A stretch of 7,222 nt of DNA from Pirellulales bacterium (lineage in GTDB: Bacteria; Planctomycetota; Planctomycetia; Pirellulales; Thermoguttaceae): assembly GCA_030607895.1 (NCBI GenBank), contig JAUWJC010000207.1, positions 1-7,222 on the forward strand, given 5' to 3'. Both the position numbers and the translations under genes were made by a program. A model generated the notes under the pieces. That model searched no databases. It was not told the DNA's origin and worked only from the letters and a program-made list of their open reading frames with translations. Positions 6,553 to 7,222 of the stretch are shown piece after piece (position 1 is the stretch's first letter; each line of letters begins with the position of its first letter).

Positions 6553-6633
6553 TGTAAAGCCGCGACCAGTGGTCGCGGTTGTTCAAGTTGTCGGTTCATT
6601 TGGTGAACCGCGACCACTGGTCGCGGCTTTACA
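6553..6633. repeat. REP-doublet-like palindromic element, copy 2
   Basis: Arms 6553-6580 and 6606-6633 are exact reverse complements over 28 bases, separated by a 25-base spacer. Each arm contains CCGCGACCAGTGGTCGCGG (or its complement), a 9-bp stem on a single central base, flanked by TGTAAAG on the outer side. It starts 9 bases after the DUF1080 stop, so in RNA it would form a very stable 3' structure, either one 28-bp stem or two short hairpins. It lacks a T run, so transcript protection or factor-dependent termination is more likely than classical intrinsic termination. Confidence 0.92.
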
Positions 6634-6659
6634 ACTCGATGTGATCGTCCGGATATTTG

Positions 6660-6922
6660 CAAAAGCTGGCCGATTCGGCCGTAGGCGGTGGGTGAGAACT
6701 GCCGATACTCGTTGAGAACGAAGCGTATCGCGTCGAAACCAAGCCTCTCGCTAATAATTCCGACGGAGGTGCCAACCCTTTAGCGTGGGCCGGGGCCCTT
6801 AGCGGCTGGTGCCGTGCACGCCAGACCCCCGCCCGTCTCGCAGCGACGCATCCGGTCGCAATGGCGAGAGGTTTGAGTATACGGCCGTCAGCTTTCCACG
6901 AAGAAAGCCGACGGCCTTTTTT
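6660..6922 (+). ncRNA. Possible structured RNA ending in an intrinsic terminator
   Basis: No convincing gene covers this stretch. Read on the plus strand it shows consecutive stems: 6668-6672 with 6676-6680 (GGCCG), 6684-6689 with 6698-6703 (one G-U), 6704-6708 with 6725-6729 plus an inner CGTT/AACG, then a long closing helix 6741-6751 with 6864-6874 (11 pairs, one G-U) that encloses 6762-6766 with 6833-6837 and 6843-6847 with 6855-6859. A strong terminator follows at 6883-6922. This order of stems ending in a terminator suits an independent small RNA or a long 3' UTR. It does not match RNase P, tmRNA, 6S or SRP RNA motifs that I know. GC-rich DNA gives chance stems, so this is tentative. Confidence 0.3.
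6883..6922 (+). terminator. Strong intrinsic (Rho-independent) terminator
   Basis: GGCCGTCAGCTTTC (6883-6896) pairs with GAAAGCCGACGGCC (6903-6916), 13 of 14 bases, around a 6-base loop, followed at once by six T (6917-6922). There is no T run on the opposite strand's side, so it acts on plus-strand transcription. The nearest known plus-strand gene ends 338 bases upstream. Confidence 0.85.
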
Positions 6923-6944
6923 GTGCCGCGAGAACTCGCCGGTC

Positions 6945-7000
6945 ATTAAGCCGCGATCGGTGGTTGCGCCAAGAATCGCGACCACCGGTCGCGGCTTTAT
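6945..7000. repeat. REP-doublet-like palindromic element, copy 3
   Basis: Arms 6945-6968 and 6977-7000 are inverted copies (21 of 24 bases match; two of the mismatches would be G-U pairs in one RNA strand), with an 8-base spacer. The core is CCGCGACCGGTGGTCGCG in the right arm's complement and a more decayed CCGCGATCGGTGGTTGCG on the left. The centre is GG/CC instead of the AG/CT of copies 1 and 2. It sits 38 bases beyond the stop of the minus-strand gene at 7039. Confidence 0.85.
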
Positions 7001-7038
7001 AACCCTCAAAATCGTACAAGTTACTTCCGCGCGGTTCT

Positions 7039-7222
7039 TTACTGCTGGTCGTCGGCTTTCGACTGGACGAAACGCAGCGTGTCGACCAGCTTATTGTCGG
7101 CCTCGCCAAAGCGGTCCAGGAGTTTCGCCTCCACGGTGAAGGCAAACGCCATCTGGTGCCCTTCCTTGTCGGCGACCAGGTAGTAGTGCCACTGGATCGG
7201 CAATTCCTCAACCATCCCGCGA
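7039..7222 (-). CDS. C-terminal end of an unrecognised protein (partial)
   Basis: Sixty complete codons and a TAA stop at 7041-7039, with the 5' part beyond the window edge. The visible end reads as real protein: ELPIQWHYYLVADKEGHQM, then AFAFTVEAKLLDRFGEADNK and LVDTLRFVQSKADDQQ. The 'HYYLVADKEGHQMAFAFTVE' beta pair followed by an amphipathic 'RFGEADNKLVDTLRF' helix resembles the close of small PsbP/LpqN-like secreted proteins with a beta sheet and a final helix, but I do not recognise the family with confidence. The frame is supported by the strong codon bias to C/G in third positions and by the protein-like pattern; competing frames in the same stretch are rich in Arg/Ser/Thr/Trp. It converges on the DUF1080 gene. 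Confidence 0.65.
   Translation of the reverse strand, partial: RGMVEELPIQWHYYLVADKEGHQMAFAFTVEAKLLDRFGEADNKLVDTLRFVQSKADDQQ

Noticed and set aside
6553..6633. Calling the copy 2 palindrome an intrinsic terminator of the DUF1080 gene
   Set aside because: The stem is perfect but no T run follows on either strand, and the same element also occurs inside a coding frame, so a repeat element is the better call.
3454..7000. CRISPR array from the repeated CGCGACCA motif
   Set aside because: The units are inverted pairs at irregular, kilobase distances, not direct repeats with regular spacers, and there is no cas gene.
6629..7009. A 126-codon minus-strand open frame across the right intergenic region
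   Set aside because: Its start and end lie within or next to repeat copies 2 and 3, so part of the peptide is only repeat sequence; the middle has no protein-like pattern and overlaps the terminator.

Overview
The window looks like chromosomal DNA of a GC-rich, Gram-negative bacterium, most probably a member of the Planctomycetota (Pirellulales-like). The grounds are the secreted DUF1080 (3-keto-disaccharide hydrolase) protein with its typical planctomycete N-terminal domain, a secreted GH95-like glycosidase, diverged ModA-like lipoproteins, and weak or absent Shine-Dalgarno sites at several starts. This assignment is inference from protein style; there is no rRNA or other marker gene here.

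Layout. Positions 1 to about 155 are an almost pure G/C run that looks like a poor-quality contig end. A minus-strand cluster follows, read from 4349 down to 225: a ModA-like substrate-binding lipoprotein (SBP1, 4349-3570), a second diverged ModA-like lipoprotein (SBP2, 3573-2698) coupled to the first by a 4-base ATGA stop/start overlap, and a large exported GH95-like (alpha/alpha)6 glycoside hydrolase (2651-225). A 177-base divergent intergenic region separates this cluster from two plus-strand genes: a cation diffusion facilitator (CDF) metal exporter (4527-5420) and a secreted DUF1080 hydrolase (5549-6544). The right end (6545-7038) has no convincing gene but holds two copies of a palindromic repeat, a possible structured RNA and a strong intrinsic terminator. 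The last 184 bases are the C-terminal end of a minus-strand gene that runs off the window.

The most striking signal is a family of short, palindrome-of-palindromes elements (three copies: 3454-3550, 6553-6633, 6945-7000). Each has two head-to-head hairpin units with the core CCGCGACCAGTGGTCGCGG or a close variant, an architecture like REP doublets (BIMEs). One copy lies inside the SBP2 reading frame and supplies about 33 residues of the N-terminus just before the lipoprotein signal core, without breaking the frame. The other two lie just after the 3' ends of the two genes that converge at the right end.

How the genes could work together: two binding lipoproteins without a permease or ATPase in view, followed by an exported glycosidase, could form one transcript for surface binding and glycan breakdown, but only the SBP1-SBP2 coupling is directly supported. 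The CDF and DUF1080 genes look like independent units. I see no tRNA, rRNA, CRISPR array, transposase or phage gene.
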